From Bacteroidales bacterium (lineage in GTDB: Bacteria; Bacteroidota; Bacteroidia; Bacteroidales; Muribaculaceae), in the NCBI GenBank assembly GCA_003150235.1, contig QAMW01000003.1:182986-246985 (forward strand): a DNA stretch of 64,000 nucleotides, given 5' to 3'. Both the position numbers and the translations under genes were made by a program. Below, piece by piece: positions 16,847 to 26,056 of this stretch (position 1 is the stretch's first letter; the number at the start of each line of letters is the position of its first letter). The notes under the pieces are model-generated. The model had not been told where the DNA came from. It saw nothing but the letters and a program-made list of their open reading frames with translations, and did no database searches.

Positions 16847-19800
16847 ATGCAAAAACCAATCAACCTTTATGCCCTGTCATTACTGTTGCTTGGCGCGTCT
16901 TCACAGGTAACCGCAGCCAATGCTCCCGACAGTGTATTCATCTATCCCGGACAAAGAGGCGCAAGTGTCTCCCCTACTATGTACGGCGTATTTTTCGAGG
17001 AAATAAACCATGCCGGCGACGGCGGCTTGTATGCCGAACTCGTACAGAACCGCAGTTTTGAAGAGCTTGAGATGCCCGAAGGCTACCATGCCGAAGGCTG
17101 TCACCTTTACCCACGCCCGGTTAAAAACCATATTGACGGTAAAATAAAACCTGAAAAATACCGCTGGACCACCGAACCTGTACCGGGATGGGAACTTGCA
17201 CCGGGCGACTCACTACACGGCTCGATACGTCTTACAAAGGAAAATCCGAAATTTGCAGCCGCCCCCAATAACCTCGAGATATCAGTGAATGGCAACAAAG
17301 CTCCTGTGACGCTCATAAACGACGGCTACTGGGGCATGGGGCTGCACGAGGGTGAAAACTATAAATTGCGCATAATCGGGAGAACGGAGAGGGGCTATAA
17401 AGGCGATATAACAGCCTTGCTCCTCGCCGAAAACGGCGACACACTTGCCTCGCAAACCATAAAGCTGAAAAATGACGGCAAATGGAATGATATCACCCTG
17501 AGCATGACACCGGATGCCGCTACAAAGAAAGGGAAACTTGCTCTCGTTTTCAACCGGAAAGGAAAGGTATGGCTCGACTATGTGTCGCTATTTCCAGAAT
17601 CGACATTCAATAATCGCGACAACGGACTGCGCAAGGATGTGGCAACCATGCTTGCCGACCTTAATCCCGCTTTTGTAAGGTGGCCGGGAGGATGCGTGGT
17701 AGAGGGTATCTCGCTTGACAACCGCTTTGAATGGAAAAAGACGCTGGGCGACCCGGCATCGCGTCCGGGAGAATACAGCACATGGGGCTACCGCTGCTCA
17801 TACGGATTCGGCTATCACGAAATGCTCCAGTTCTGCGAGGATATCAACGCAGGGGCGATGTTTGTGTGCAACGTCGGACTCGGATGCCAGTACCGCATGG
17901 GAGACGCATCACCCGAAGACCGGATAGATTACTATCTGCAGGACTGTCTCGACGCGATAGAATATGCTCTCGGCGACACTACAACCACATGGGGAAGCCG
18001 ACGCGCAGCCGCCGGTCACCCCACTCCATTCCCGCTGAAATATGTGGAAATCGGCAATGAAAACTGGGGTGACGAATATGACCGCCGTTTTGATATATTC
18101 TACAAGACAATCAAGGAGAAATATCCCGAACTTGTGCTTATATCCAATCACGGGCTTCAAGGCACAGGCAAAATAACCGTCACCGACATGATTGACCCGC
18201 ATTTCTACGTTGAACCGGAGTTTTTCTACACCAATACGCGCCTGTTTGACAATCATCCGCGTGGCAATTACAAGGTATATGTAGGCGAATATGCCTGCAA
18301 CCGTGAAGTAGGAGGAGGCAACATGAATGCCGCACTTTCCGAAGCGGCTTTTATCGGCGGGATGGAACGTAACGGCGATCTCGTGACCATGGCATCATAC
18401 GCCCCTCTGTTTGAAAACCGCCATGACCGCACATGGTCAACTAACCTTATCTGGATTGATTCCGACGATGTCATGGGCCGCGCCTCATACTATGTTCAGC
18501 AAATGGCGGCTGAAAACCGCCCTACATGCAATGTGGCGCTTGACGTAAAAAAATCTCAGGCTGATACAACAGATGTATCACCGCGTCAATTCATATTCTC
18601 CGGATACGATGACAATACCGGCGAGATTATCATAAAGGCTGTCAACGCTACAGGCGACGGGTATAATGTCAACTTCTCACTGGGTGATGACTATACGATA
18701 GCCAAATCAGGAAAGGTGATAACTCTCGCGGCAGCTTCTCTTGAGGATGAAAATTCATGGGATGAGCCGGAGAAGATAATACCTGTCAAGAGTCGATTTG
18801 ACGGTTTCGGACAGCAGTTCGGTTATACGTTCAAGCCATTCTCCTATACAATCCTGAGAGTCAAGGCTCTTCCGAAATATTTCACCAATCCTGTAGTATT
18901 TGCCGATATCCCCGACCCCGATGTGATACGCGTCGGCGATAATTTCTACATGGTGTCGACGACCATGCACTTTTCGCCCGGTTGCCAGATTATGAAGAGC
19001 CGCGACCTCGTCAACTGGCAGGTGATAGGAAGTGCCTACGACCGTCTGGAGGACACTGACGCATTTTCACTTAAAAATGGTCAGAATGACTATGCCAAAG
19101 GCTCATGGGCGGCAAATCTGCGCTACGACCCCTACGAAAAGCTGTTTTATCTCATCGTTAGCTGTAACACCACCCGCAAATCATATATCTTCACCACCCC
19201 TGACATAGAGCATGGACCATGGCACAGAAACGAGGTGGAAATGTGCTATGACCCGGGATTGCTCTTTGACGACACAGGCAAGGAGTGCAAGAAATATATC
19301 GTGTATCCTGACTTTGACCTGAACGTGCACACAGCCTATTACCGCCCGATAATCTCTGACGGAAAAGGCAACGTGACACTCGGCAAACGCGAGACACTTA
19401 TTGACTACACCCAGATAGAGAACCCGTCGGAAGGTCTTCGTGCCGAAGGATATCACGGCTACCGCATAGGCGACTATTACTACATATTCATGATCCAGGG
19501 ACAAGGATGGCAGCGCCAGGAGACAGTGTGGCGTGCAAAAGAGCTCGCCCCGGGAGCGTTTGAACCGCGCAAAATCTTCACGGGCAATATCGAGAATCCC
19601 GACGGGACGGCACATCTTGGGTCGACCGGCGTGGCACAGGGAGGCATCGTTGACACCCCCGACGGCAAATGGTATGCAATGCTATTTCAGGACTACGGTG
19701 CCGTAGGAAGAATCCCCGTGCTTGTACCGGTTACATGGAACGACGGATGGCCCGTATTGGGCAACGACGGCAAAAGCGTAGACCACACACTTCCCATGCC

Positions 19801-20491
19801 GGTTGCGACAGCTGAACGCCATTTTCCAGTAGTCAGCGATGAATTTGACAACGGGACACCAACCTACCGATATTCCGACATGCCCGCAACCTCGCCGGAA
19901 CATGCCGCTAACGGCTCATGGCTTAAACCGGAATGGCAATGGAACCACAACCCCGACAACCGTTACTGGTCGCTCACGGAACGCCCCGGATATCTGCGTC
20001 TTACAAGCGGACATATCGCGACATCAATCCGCGATGCGCGCAATACTCTGACACAGCGCACATTCGGTCCGATAAGCGCAGCCGAAACCGTCATCGAGAC
20101 AGCCAACATGCGCAATGGTGACCGCGCCGGCATCTCGGCATTTCAAAACCAATACGGATATGTGGGTGTAAAGCGTGAAAACGGCAAAAACCATGTTATT
20201 ATGCATCGCGCTTCATGCAAAGACGATTCAAAGGGTATCGAGATAGAGAGCATCCCTATCGACTGCGACCGAATATATCTGCGCACAGTCTGTGATTTCC
20301 GTGACAAGACCGACAAGGCTTCGTTTTATTACAGTCTTGACGGCAAGGAATGGAAACGCATCGGCGACACACTGCAGATGAATTTTGACTGGCCTGATTT
20401 CGTAGGTCAGCGGTTTGCGCTGTTCTACTTCTCCACCGCCAACACCGGAGGCAGCGTGGACTTTGACTATTTCCATGTCAAAGAGGGATAG
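16847..20491 (+). CDS. Secreted bifunctional glycosidase: GH51 alpha-L-arabinofuranosidase fused to GH43
   Basis: 1214 residues with a signal peptide ending near residue 23. The first ~665 residues are GH51: MYGVFFEEINHAGDGG, WPGGCVVEG, acid/base Glu405 in EIGNENW and nucleophile Glu481 in VYVGEYACN, then a beta-sandwich. From about residue 680 a GH43 five-bladed propeller follows: IPDPDVI (catalytic Asp about 690), YDPGLLFDD, general acid Glu867 in RAEGYH. A C-terminal concanavalin-like domain begins near DEFDNG (about 995). Both catalytic sets look intact. The product probably releases arabinose (and perhaps xylose) from plant arabinan or arabinoxylan in the periplasm or outside. No susCD pair is adjacent. 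Confidence 0.9.
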   Translation: MQKPINLYALSLLLLGASSQVTAANAPDSVFIYPGQRGASVSPTMYGVFFEEINHAGDGGLYAELVQNRSFEELEMPEGYHAEGCHLYPRPVKNHIDGKIKPEKYRWTTEPVPGWELAPGDSLHGSIRLTKENPKFAAAPNNLEISVNGNKAPVTLINDGYWGMGLHEGENYKLRIIGRTERGYKGDITALLLAENGDTLASQTIKLKNDGKWNDITLSMTPDAATKKGKLALVFNRKGKVWLDYVSLFPESTFNNRDNGLRKDVATMLADLNPAFVRWPGGCVVEGISLDNRFEWKKTLGDPASRPGEYSTWGYRCSYGFGYHEMLQFCEDINAGAMFVCNVGLGCQYRMGDASPEDRIDYYLQDCLDAIEYALGDTTTTWGSRRAAAGHPTPFPLKYVEIGNENWGDEYDRRFDIFYKTIKEKYPELVLISNHGLQGTGKITVTDMIDPHFYVEPEFFYTNTRLFDNHPRGNYKVYVGEYACNREVGGGNMNAALSEAAFIGGMERNGDLVTMASYAPLFENRHDRTWSTNLIWIDSDDVMGRASYYVQQMAAENRPTCNVALDVKKSQADTTDVSPRQFIFSGYDDNTGEIIIKAVNATGDGYNVNFSLGDDYTIAKSGKVITLAAASLEDENSWDEPEKIIPVKSRFDGFGQQFGYTFKPFSYTILRVKALPKYFTNPVVFADIPDPDVIRVGDNFYMVSTTMHFSPGCQIMKSRDLVNWQVIGSAYDRLEDTDAFSLKNGQNDYAKGSWAANLRYDPYEKLFYLIVSCNTTRKSYIFTTPDIEHGPWHRNEVEMCYDPGLLFDDTGKECKKYIVYPDFDLNVHTAYYRPIISDGKGNVTLGKRETLIDYTQIENPSEGLRAEGYHGYRIGDYYYIFMIQGQGWQRQETVWRAKELAPGAFEPRKIFTGNIENPDGTAHLGSTGVAQGGIVDTPDGKWYAMLFQDYGAVGRIPVLVPVTWNDGWPVLGNDGKSVDHTLPMPVATAERHFPVVSDEFDNGTPTYRYSDMPATSPEHAANGSWLKPEWQWNHNPDNRYWSLTERPGYLRLTSGHIATSIRDARNTLTQRTFGPISAAETVIETANMRNGDRAGISAFQNQYGYVGVKRENGKNHVIMHRASCKDDSKGIEIESIPIDCDRIYLRTVCDFRDKTDKASFYYSLDGKEWKRIGDTLQMNFDWPDFVGQRFALFYFSTANTGGSVDFDYFHVKEG

Positions 20492-20495
20492 TTTT

Positions 20496-20533
20496 CAGTT
20501 GTCAGTTGTCAGTCGTCAGTTGTCAGTCGTCAG
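20496..20533 (+). repeat. CAGTTGT/CAGTCGT heptad repeats
   Basis: Five 7-nt units plus CAG immediately after the GH51-GH43 stop; same family as at 15441. Confidence 0.7.
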
Positions 20534-20570
20534 AAGAGACAAGGTACACAGGAGGTAATAAAAAGGGAGG

Positions 20571-20595
20571 CTGTTCAGATACAACCTCCCTTTTT
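20571..20595. terminator. Bidirectional terminator between convergent genes
   Basis: Stem AAAAGGGAGG/CCTCCCTTTT with a 14-nt loop. T-runs follow in both directions. It lies between the GH51-GH43 stop and the stop of the minus-strand secreted protein gene. Confidence 0.8.
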
Positions 20596-20614
20596 CTATA
20601 TGAACTGGTGATGT

Positions 20615-22450
20615 TTATCGTGCGGCGCGCTTGGTGTAAGTACCGTCGCTCAGACGCTCGATCACGACTCCGCGATAGCTGTCGTCAACACGCTTGCCGT
20701 CAATGCTGAAGCGTTCTACGACTGTAACATCGGCGCTCGACTCTACCGCATTAATGCCTACTGTAGTCGCGGTTGACAATTCCACATGGTCGATTGCACA
20801 CGGCTCACTGCCTGCCACGTAGCGGAACAGAATCTGGGCATAATCATTTGTTGTCATATCGCTAAGGTCTATAACAGCCTGCTTCCACTCATCAGCAGCC
20901 TCAAGCTCAACCATTTTAAGGTCCTCGAAATCCTTTGACAATCCGGCACTGAATGTTGCATCGGCAGGTGAATGATACCAGAAACTCAACTGAAGTTTAG
21001 ACTCACCCTTTATCCCTACCTTGCTTGAATACAAATCCACGACACAACCTGCCTGATGACCGCTCAAAGTCATCGCGCCGCCGTCACCGTCATAGTCGGC
21101 ATCAACGATAGCCGTGCCGTCATTACTGTCAGTCGTATTCTGGAACCAGCGTGACGACAATTTCTTATCGGCAAATGTCTCCTTGAACGGAAGCGACAAA
21201 GATTGACCGAGGATGACAGTGTTGGAATATCCGCGAGAACCGGGACCGGCACTTGAAATGGCACGGACTACGTAGATATTCTGCTGCTGCTTACCTTGCT
21301 CGGCGCGACCCTCAATCCTATAAGTAGTTCCGGTTACGCCCTTTGCCACCTCTGAAAGGTTGATGCCGTCGGCAGTCTCCCAAATATCATAGGTGAGCTT
21401 TGATACATTTACATAATGGCTGTTCCATCCAAGCGGCTCGGATTCCCATGTCAGTACGACGTCAGCCCCGTCCACACTTTGCTTGATGTTTTGTGGAACA
21501 CCCGGTACATCCTCGCCAACGAAAAGGCTGAACATCGCCGGTTTTCCTTCTCCGGCTTCATTGTAAGCTATCACCGTATAGTGATTGTCACCGTTAGCGG
21601 GAGATTCATCTACATAGGTCAGTTCAACGCCGGGAGCCGGGTTGTCAAATGTCTTGATTAGATTGGTGTCCTCGCGGTAAATCTCAACCTTTGTAAGCGA
21701 TGCGAGAGCCGAACCGTCGGTCGCTACGGCGGGTGTAGTAAAGGTGATGGTTGCCTTAAGCGCACCTTCCGGATCGGGTGTGATGGTAAGTCCTGTAACA
21801 GCATCGGGAGCGGCAGCGACAGCACCCTCCTTCACGCTTATATCATCAATCTCAAGGTACCATGCTTCTTCCGGATCAGAGGTACAGTGAAATCCAAGAT
21901 AATATACTCCATCTTCAGGAACTTTAATTGATATATTAAAGTCTAAGGCATTATCCTGCGCAACGATTGTCTCACCAACAACCTCTATTATCATTGCCTC
22001 AGCACTTATTTCGTTTCCGAGCCACACAGAAAATTTCTCTGAAGAAGATTCATCAAAACTGTTAGCCCTGAATGAAATCTGATAGTCTTTACCTGCGACC
22101 ATTTCAAATCCCGGAGTAATCAACCAGTCATCGGCTACTCCATCAGCAAAGAGGGAAAAATACTGCGCTTTACCCTCAGAGTATTCCCAAGTTGCGAAAT
22201 CATCATTTGCATCAATTACGGTGAAGTTGTCAAACGATGCCTCGTCATCGAAATTCTCAAACCAAGGAAGTTCCACCGTGCCTTCCGCTACGCGGGAGAC
22301 ATTTGCATGTGACTTGCGTGCATGAAACTTTGCCTCAATTGCCTTCTTGTATTCAGAAGCCGTTTTAAGGCGCGTCACGTTGTCGTCAGCATTAGCAGTT
22401 GCGCCGGCAGCGACAATCAGTGATGCAATCAAAAAGTAAAATTTACCCAT
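20615..22450 (-). CDS. Secreted adhesin-like protein (cleaved-adhesin/choice-of-anchor J plus Fn3-type domains)
   Basis: 611 residues with a signal peptide (MGKFYFLIASLIVAAGATANA). Two jelly-roll domains of the choice-of-anchor J type are suggested by LPWFENFDDEASFDNFTVID (about 60-80) with ADDWLITPGFEMVAGKDYQISF, and by SLPFKETFADKKLSSRWFQN (about 420) with KLQLSFWYHSP. Fibronectin III-like segments lie between (about 215-400). The C-terminus, with FSIDGKRVDDSYRGVVIERLS, resembles tails on exported Bacteroidales proteins. The ATG at 22450 is used because a TTG at 22486 overlaps the -7 box. Ligand unknown. Confidence 0.8.
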   Translation of the reverse strand: MGKFYFLIASLIVAAGATANADDNVTRLKTASEYKKAIEAKFHARKSHANVSRVAEGTVELPWFENFDDEASFDNFTVIDANDDFATWEYSEGKAQYFSLFADGVADDWLITPGFEMVAGKDYQISFRANSFDESSSEKFSVWLGNEISAEAMIIEVVGETIVAQDNALDFNISIKVPEDGVYYLGFHCTSDPEEAWYLEIDDISVKEGAVAAAPDAVTGLTITPDPEGALKATITFTTPAVATDGSALASLTKVEIYREDTNLIKTFDNPAPGVELTYVDESPANGDNHYTVIAYNEAGEGKPAMFSLFVGEDVPGVPQNIKQSVDGADVVLTWESEPLGWNSHYVNVSKLTYDIWETADGINLSEVAKGVTGTTYRIEGRAEQGKQQQNIYVVRAISSAGPGSRGYSNTVILGQSLSLPFKETFADKKLSSRWFQNTTDSNDGTAIVDADYDGDGGAMTLSGHQAGCVVDLYSSKVGIKGESKLQLSFWYHSPADATFSAGLSKDFEDLKMVELEAADEWKQAVIDLSDMTTNDYAQILFRYVAGSEPCAIDHVELSTATTVGINAVESSADVTVVERFSIDGKRVDDSYRGVVIERLSDGTYTKRAAR

Positions 22451-22483
22451 ACTTATGAAATTAAAAAAATATATTAGCTGGCA

Positions 22484-22491
22484 CAAAGTTA
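22484..22491 (-). promoter_or_regulatory. -7 promoter box (TAACTTTG) for the adhesin-like gene
   Basis: Exact TAnnTTTG on the minus strand, 33 bp before the ATG at 22450. Confidence 0.6.
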
Positions 22492-22681
22492 ACCAATTAA
22501 TATTATTTCACATACAAATGATATTATTTTTCCAATCATATAAACCGTTATTTTTGACAAAACACCCTCTCTGACCGCTTACAAAAGGATAGTCCTCTCT
22601 TGCGCCTCATCCGAGCAGAATACAGATGGACATGAGGTCAAAAGAGACAGGTGAGCTTTCAGTTGTCAGCGCGAAGCGCGT

Positions 22682-22719
22682 CTTTAACGCCCTTAAGGTC
22701 GTTAGAGACCGTAACGCCC
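22682..22719. repeat. 9-nt periodic repeats
   Basis: Units CTTTAACGC, CCTTAAGGT, CGTTAGAGA, CCGTAACGC, then CC. The 9-nt step with a central TTA is shared with 37255-37293 and 50691-50738. Confidence 0.5.
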
Positions 22720-22753
22720 AACTGAAAACTTTATTCTTGATTTACAATCCATT

Positions 22754-22830
22754 GTAGGGGCGAGTGGAAGCTCGCCCGTCACCCGCGCGACGCGGGCTGC
22801 CTTCCAGCAGCCCCTACAGCTACGCGCTGA
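22754..22830. repeat. BIME-like REP pair, copy A
   Basis: A 77-bp unit. It opens GTAG plus a hairpin with arms GGGCGAG/CTCGCCC around loop TGGAAG, has a middle CCCGCG/CGCGGG hairpin, and closes with the inverted REP GGGCTGC/GCAGCCC (loop also TGGAAG when read from the other strand) followed by CTAC at 22814-22817. Head-to-head REPs with GTAG feet are the hallmark of BIMEs in RAYT-bearing genomes. Confidence 0.75.
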
Positions 22831-22866
22831 AATCTTAAAAGCTTTACTCCTGTTTTATAATCTATC

Positions 22867-22943
22867 GTAGGGGCGAGTGGAAGCTCGCCCGCCACCCGCG
22901 CGACGCGGGCTGCCTTCCAGCAGCCCCTACAGCTACGCGCTGA
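22867..22943. repeat. BIME-like REP pair, copy B
   Basis: A second 77-bp unit nearly identical to copy A (CGCC replaces CGTC after the first hairpin), 36 bp after it, in the same orientation. Reverse-strand CAGTTNT heptads follow directly. Confidence 0.75.
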
Positions 22944-22985
22944 CAACTGAAATCTGACAACTGACGACTCTCAACTGACAACTAC
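22941..22985 (-). repeat. CAGTTNT heptads (reverse strand) running into the peptidase stop codon
   Basis: Seven-nt units TGACAAC, TGAAATC, TGACAAC, TGACGAC, TCTCAAC, TGACAAC, then TAC. The last bases include the stop codon of the gene at 22982-23686. Confidence 0.65.
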
Positions 22986-23686
22986 TTAAGTATTTGCCAA
23001 CGGTGGGCGCGGAGGGCGGCGGTAAGCTGCTTTTCGCGACCGTGGCAGTAGCAGTCGCAGATGGCATGGAAGCGCGGCGAATGGGACATCTCGGAGAGAT
23101 GGGCAAGCTCGTGCCACACGACATAGTCGCGCAGCTCCTGCGGAAGAAATGCGATGACATAGCTCAGATGAATCTCGCGGCGCGACGTGCATTTGCCGAG
23201 TGTACGGAATCCACGCATGATATGCCATGACGCGGGAGCGACACCGATTTCACGCGCAAGCCCGATTGCGCGTGGTATAAGCAGGTCGGGCGCGGCTTTT
23301 TCCGCTATGCGGCAAAGAAGAGTGCTGATAGTGCGCGTCGCCGCCATGCTGTCGAGATTTATTGCCGTGCCTACCTCGAGATATGCCGCGTTGTCATGCA
23401 TCGAGCCGAGTACACGGTCAGGCTTCACGCCCTGACGCTTTATCATTACCGGCAGCCCTGCAATGTCAATCACCTGTCCTTCGCGATAGACAAGCTCAGG
23501 GCGGCGTTTCAGCAGACGCGGAGCAAGAATCTCGATTGCTTCATGCAACCGCTCTCCCGTGCAGCCGGGCGGAATGGTGAAATGCACTATGCCATCTTTC
23601 CATCGCGCCGAGATACGCCGAGCCGACACGCGCATGGTTATCTTGACAGCACCGAACTGCGGATGATTGACTGTGGTACTGTTCAT
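22982..23686 (-). CDS. YgjP-like (DUF45/M48-type) zinc metallopeptidase
   Basis: A 234-residue protein with the zinc motif HELAHLSEMSHSPRFH at about residues 196-211: HExxH plus a downstream histidine, as in the WSS/YgjP group. The N-terminal part (VSARRISARWKDGIVHFTIPPG) fits DUF45. The function of bacterial YgjP is not settled; DNA-protein crosslink repair is suggested only by similarity to Wss1. The ATG at 23686 overlaps the nadK stop by 4 bp, so expression is coupled to nadK. An in-frame upstream codon at 23704 lies inside nadK and is less likely. Confidence 0.85.
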   Translation of the reverse strand: MNSTTVNHPQFGAVKITMRVSARRISARWKDGIVHFTIPPGCTGERLHEAIEILAPRLLKRRPELVYREGQVIDIAGLPVMIKRQGVKPDRVLGSMHDNAAYLEVGTAINLDSMAATRTISTLLCRIAEKAAPDLLIPRAIGLAREIGVAPASWHIMRGFRTLGKCTSRREIHLSYVIAFLPQELRDYVVWHELAHLSEMSHSPRFHAICDCYCHGREKQLTAALRAHRWQILK

Positions 23687-24552
23687 CGCTTGTCGATGCC
23701 CCATAGGAGCTTGGAGCGGAGAGTATCGGTAAACCGGTGGTCGAGGCGCTGGATGACACGCGTCACAAACGGGGCGCGCCGCATCTCGATTGTAGTGCCT
23801 ACGGGGAGAGTCTGCGACCTGCCGTCGAGGCTTATACGGTAAGTTTCCGAGCGTGAGCGGGTAGTGACGGAAATCACGCTGTCGTCAGCAACAATGAGCG
23901 GACGCATGGTCAGTGAATGAGCCGCGACGGGCGAAATCGCCCACACTGGCGCCGAGGGAGCCACAATAGGACCGCCGACAGAGAGGTTGTAACCGGTCGA
24001 GCCAGTGGGCGTCGACACTATCAGCCCGTCGGCAAGATAGGTGGCGAGATGGCTGTCGTCGACTGTCGCCTCCATCTCTATCATCGACGAGGTGTCCTCC
24101 TTGAGTATCGCCACTTCGTTGAGGGCATATCTCCACAGGTCGAGCTTCGCATCGGGACTGGTCACGGCAATCATCGTGCGCGATTCCACGTGATATTTTC
24201 CGTCGAGCAGGTTTTGCAGCTTGTCGTTTGCCTCGTCGACCGTGACATCGGCAAGATAGCCGAGATGACCCGTGTTGATGCCGAGGATAGGTATCTCCTT
24301 TTCCCCGACACGCTGCGCCGTGCGCAGAAACGTGCCGTCGCCTCCGATGCTGAGAGCTATCGCGGCGTTGAAATCGTCGCCTTTTATGAGGTCGTTGACT
24401 TCCGGAGGGGATGTCAACACTGAGCATAGGTAATTGTAAAACGACTCTTCCATCTCCACCCACACATTGTGGCGCGACATCAGGTCAAAGAGGGTCGAAA
24501 GTTCCTCAATGTGGGCTTCCTGGTAACGGTTTCCGAATACGGCTATTCTCAT
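23683..24552 (-). CDS. nadK: NAD kinase
   Basis: A 289-residue ATP-NAD kinase that makes NADP in the cytoplasm. Hallmarks: MRIAVFGNRYQ at the start, GGDGTFLRTAQ (about residue 73), GINTGHLGYLAD, NEVAI, and the nucleotide site DGLIVSTPTGSTGYNLSVGGPI. The ATG at 24552 is chosen; an upstream frame to 24642 has no homology. A CBS-domain gene ends 19 bp upstream and the peptidase gene overlaps downstream. The divergent pdxJ operon is the usual Bacteroidales neighbour. Confidence 0.96.
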   Translation of the reverse strand: MRIAVFGNRYQEAHIEELSTLFDLMSRHNVWVEMEESFYNYLCSVLTSPPEVNDLIKGDDFNAAIALSIGGDGTFLRTAQRVGEKEIPILGINTGHLGYLADVTVDEANDKLQNLLDGKYHVESRTMIAVTSPDAKLDLWRYALNEVAILKEDTSSMIEMEATVDDSHLATYLADGLIVSTPTGSTGYNLSVGGPIVAPSAPVWAISPVAAHSLTMRPLIVADDSVISVTTRSRSETYRISLDGRSQTLPVGTTIEMRRAPFVTRVIQRLDHRFTDTLRSKLLWGIDKR

Positions 24553-24571
24553 ATTTATCTGTGATGTTGCC

Positions 24572-25177
24572 TTAGATTTCAAGGTAGTGCAGAAGCGCGT
24601 TGACACGCTCCGCCATTTCGGTGTGAAACATACCGGGGTCACCCGTCATTTCCACAGTCTCGTAGCCGTAACGCTGCAGTGACCGCGCCACCGACTCGCC
24701 ACGCGAATGATTGACGCGCAGCATGACCGTAGTAAGCGAGTCAGGCTCGGTACCCGCTGTCACGTTAAGGTTGAGCAGATGGGCGTCGGCATCCTCCACG
24801 GCGTGTGCGATAGCCGACGCGCTGTATTGGCTCGGAGGGCAGGTGATGGTAAGCTCTGTATATTCGTTGAGCTGCGGAAACAGCCTTGATACCGCCGCAA
24901 GAGCCGAGTCGCGGTCAATCGCGCCAAGATACAGCTCGGTGATGTCATCGACCACAGGCACAGTCTTGTCGCCCGACACCATCCTTTCAAGCACAAGCGA
25001 CATGGGGGTTGACGCCTTTACCGGACGGGCGGCTCCCGACGTCATCCCTACATACCTGCCGTCGGAGTCCACGACCGGCGTCGCGGTATCCGGGAAGGCG
25101 CCTGAATGTCCGGTGCCGGAGCTTTGTGCGGGGGATATCGGGATAATTTGGGGTGCTATGGCATCTTTTGCTATCAA
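24572..25177 (-). CDS. CBS-domain protein of Bacteroidales type
   Basis: A 201-residue protein with an N-terminal pair of CBS motifs (FPDTATPVVDSDGRYVGMTS; TVPVVDDITELYLGAIDRDSAL) and a C-terminal ACT-like part (LNEYTELTITCPPSQYSASAIAHAVEDAD). CBS pairs bind adenosyl nucleotides and are usually regulatory. The only fitting start is a TTG at 25177. It gives MIAKDAI, which lines up with the MIAKD opening I recall for related proteins, so I keep it despite the rare codon. The position next to nadK suggests a shared promoter at 25240-25247. Confidence 0.75.
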   Translation of the reverse strand: MIAKDAIAPQIIPISPAQSSGTGHSGAFPDTATPVVDSDGRYVGMTSGAARPVKASTPMSLVLERMVSGDKTVPVVDDITELYLGAIDRDSALAAVSRLFPQLNEYTELTITCPPSQYSASAIAHAVEDADAHLLNLNVTAGTEPDSLTTVMLRVNHSRGESVARSLQRYGYETVEMTGDPGMFHTEMAERVNALLHYLEI

Positions 25178-25239
25178 TTCTTTTCGCAGTTTTATTATTT
25201 CTGATTATTTTTGCAGTTGCATTTGTTGTAACGCGATTA

Positions 25240-25247
25240 CAAATATA
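25240..25247 (-). promoter_or_regulatory. -7 promoter box (TATATTTG) for the CBS-nadK-peptidase operon
   Basis: Exact TAnnTTTG on the minus strand, 62 bp before the TTG start at 25177. Confidence 0.5.
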
Positions 25248-25320
25248 GGGAAAATTCCCCGAATTGACGTAATCTTTATATTATTACAACAATTCATTAC
25301 CATAAATTGAGGTTGAAAAG

Positions 25321-26034
25321 ATGACAAATCTGAGCGTAAATATCAATAAAGTAGCCACACTGCGCAATGCGCGTGGTGAAAATATGCCCGATGTGGAGAA
25401 GGTTGCCGTTGACTGCGAGGCGTTTGGTGCCCAAGGCATAACGGTACATCCGCGCCCCGACGAACGCCATATACGTCATTCCGACGTGTTTGAGCTGCGG
25501 CCGCTTGTCAAGACCGAATTCAACATCGAGGGCTATCCCTCACCCGATTTCATGGACCTTGTGCTGAAGGTGAAGCCGGAGCAGGTGACACTGGTGCCTG
25601 ACGCTCCCGACGCCATAACATCCAGCGCGGGTTGGGATGTGGTAAGACATCACGAATTTTTGTCGGAGATAGTCGACCGATTGCGTGAAGCGGGCATCCG
25701 CTCCTCGATATTCGTAGACCCCGACGAAGATATGGTCAAGGCAGCCGCTGCGACAGGCACTGACCGTGTGGAACTCTACACGAAGCCCTACGCCGACACT
25801 TATCCGACCGATCCGGAAGCCGCCGTCGCTCCTTACGTGACAGCAAGTATCGCGGCTCACAAGGCTGGTATCGGTGTAAATGCCGGTCACGACCTGAATC
25901 TTGTGAATCTAAAGTTTTTCCACGACCGGGTGCCTTATCTAAATGAGGTGTCGATAGGTCACGCGCTCATATGCGACGCACTCTATCTCGGGCTGGAAGA
26001 GACCATACGTCAATATAAAAACTGCTTAAAGTAA
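25321..26034 (+). CDS. pdxJ: Pyridoxine 5'-phosphate synthase
   Basis: A 237-residue TIM-barrel enzyme that condenses 1-deoxyxylulose 5-phosphate with 3-amino-2-oxopropyl phosphate to pyridoxine phosphate. Signature segments: LSVNINKVATLRNARG, GITVHPRPDERHI, EFNIEGYP, QVTLVPD, and VNAGHDLNLVNL near the C-terminus. It heads a seven-gene run on the plus strand. pdxB, an earlier step of the same DXP-dependent route, is also in this window at 42349. Confidence 0.97.
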   Translation: MTNLSVNINKVATLRNARGENMPDVEKVAVDCEAFGAQGITVHPRPDERHIRHSDVFELRPLVKTEFNIEGYPSPDFMDLVLKVKPEQVTLVPDAPDAITSSAGWDVVRHHEFLSEIVDRLREAGIRSSIFVDPDEDMVKAAAATGTDRVELYTKPYADTYPTDPEAAVAPYVTASIAAHKAGIGVNAGHDLNLVNLKFFHDRVPYLNEVSIGHALICDALYLGLEETIRQYKNCLK

Positions 26035-26056
26035 CTACATAATTCATTATCACGAC

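Noticed and set aside
22754..22943. Cloverleaf-like folding as a tRNA gene
   Set aside because: Three hairpins within an outer stem look tRNA-like, but there is no T-loop GTTCRA, no CCA context and no anticodon-loop pattern.
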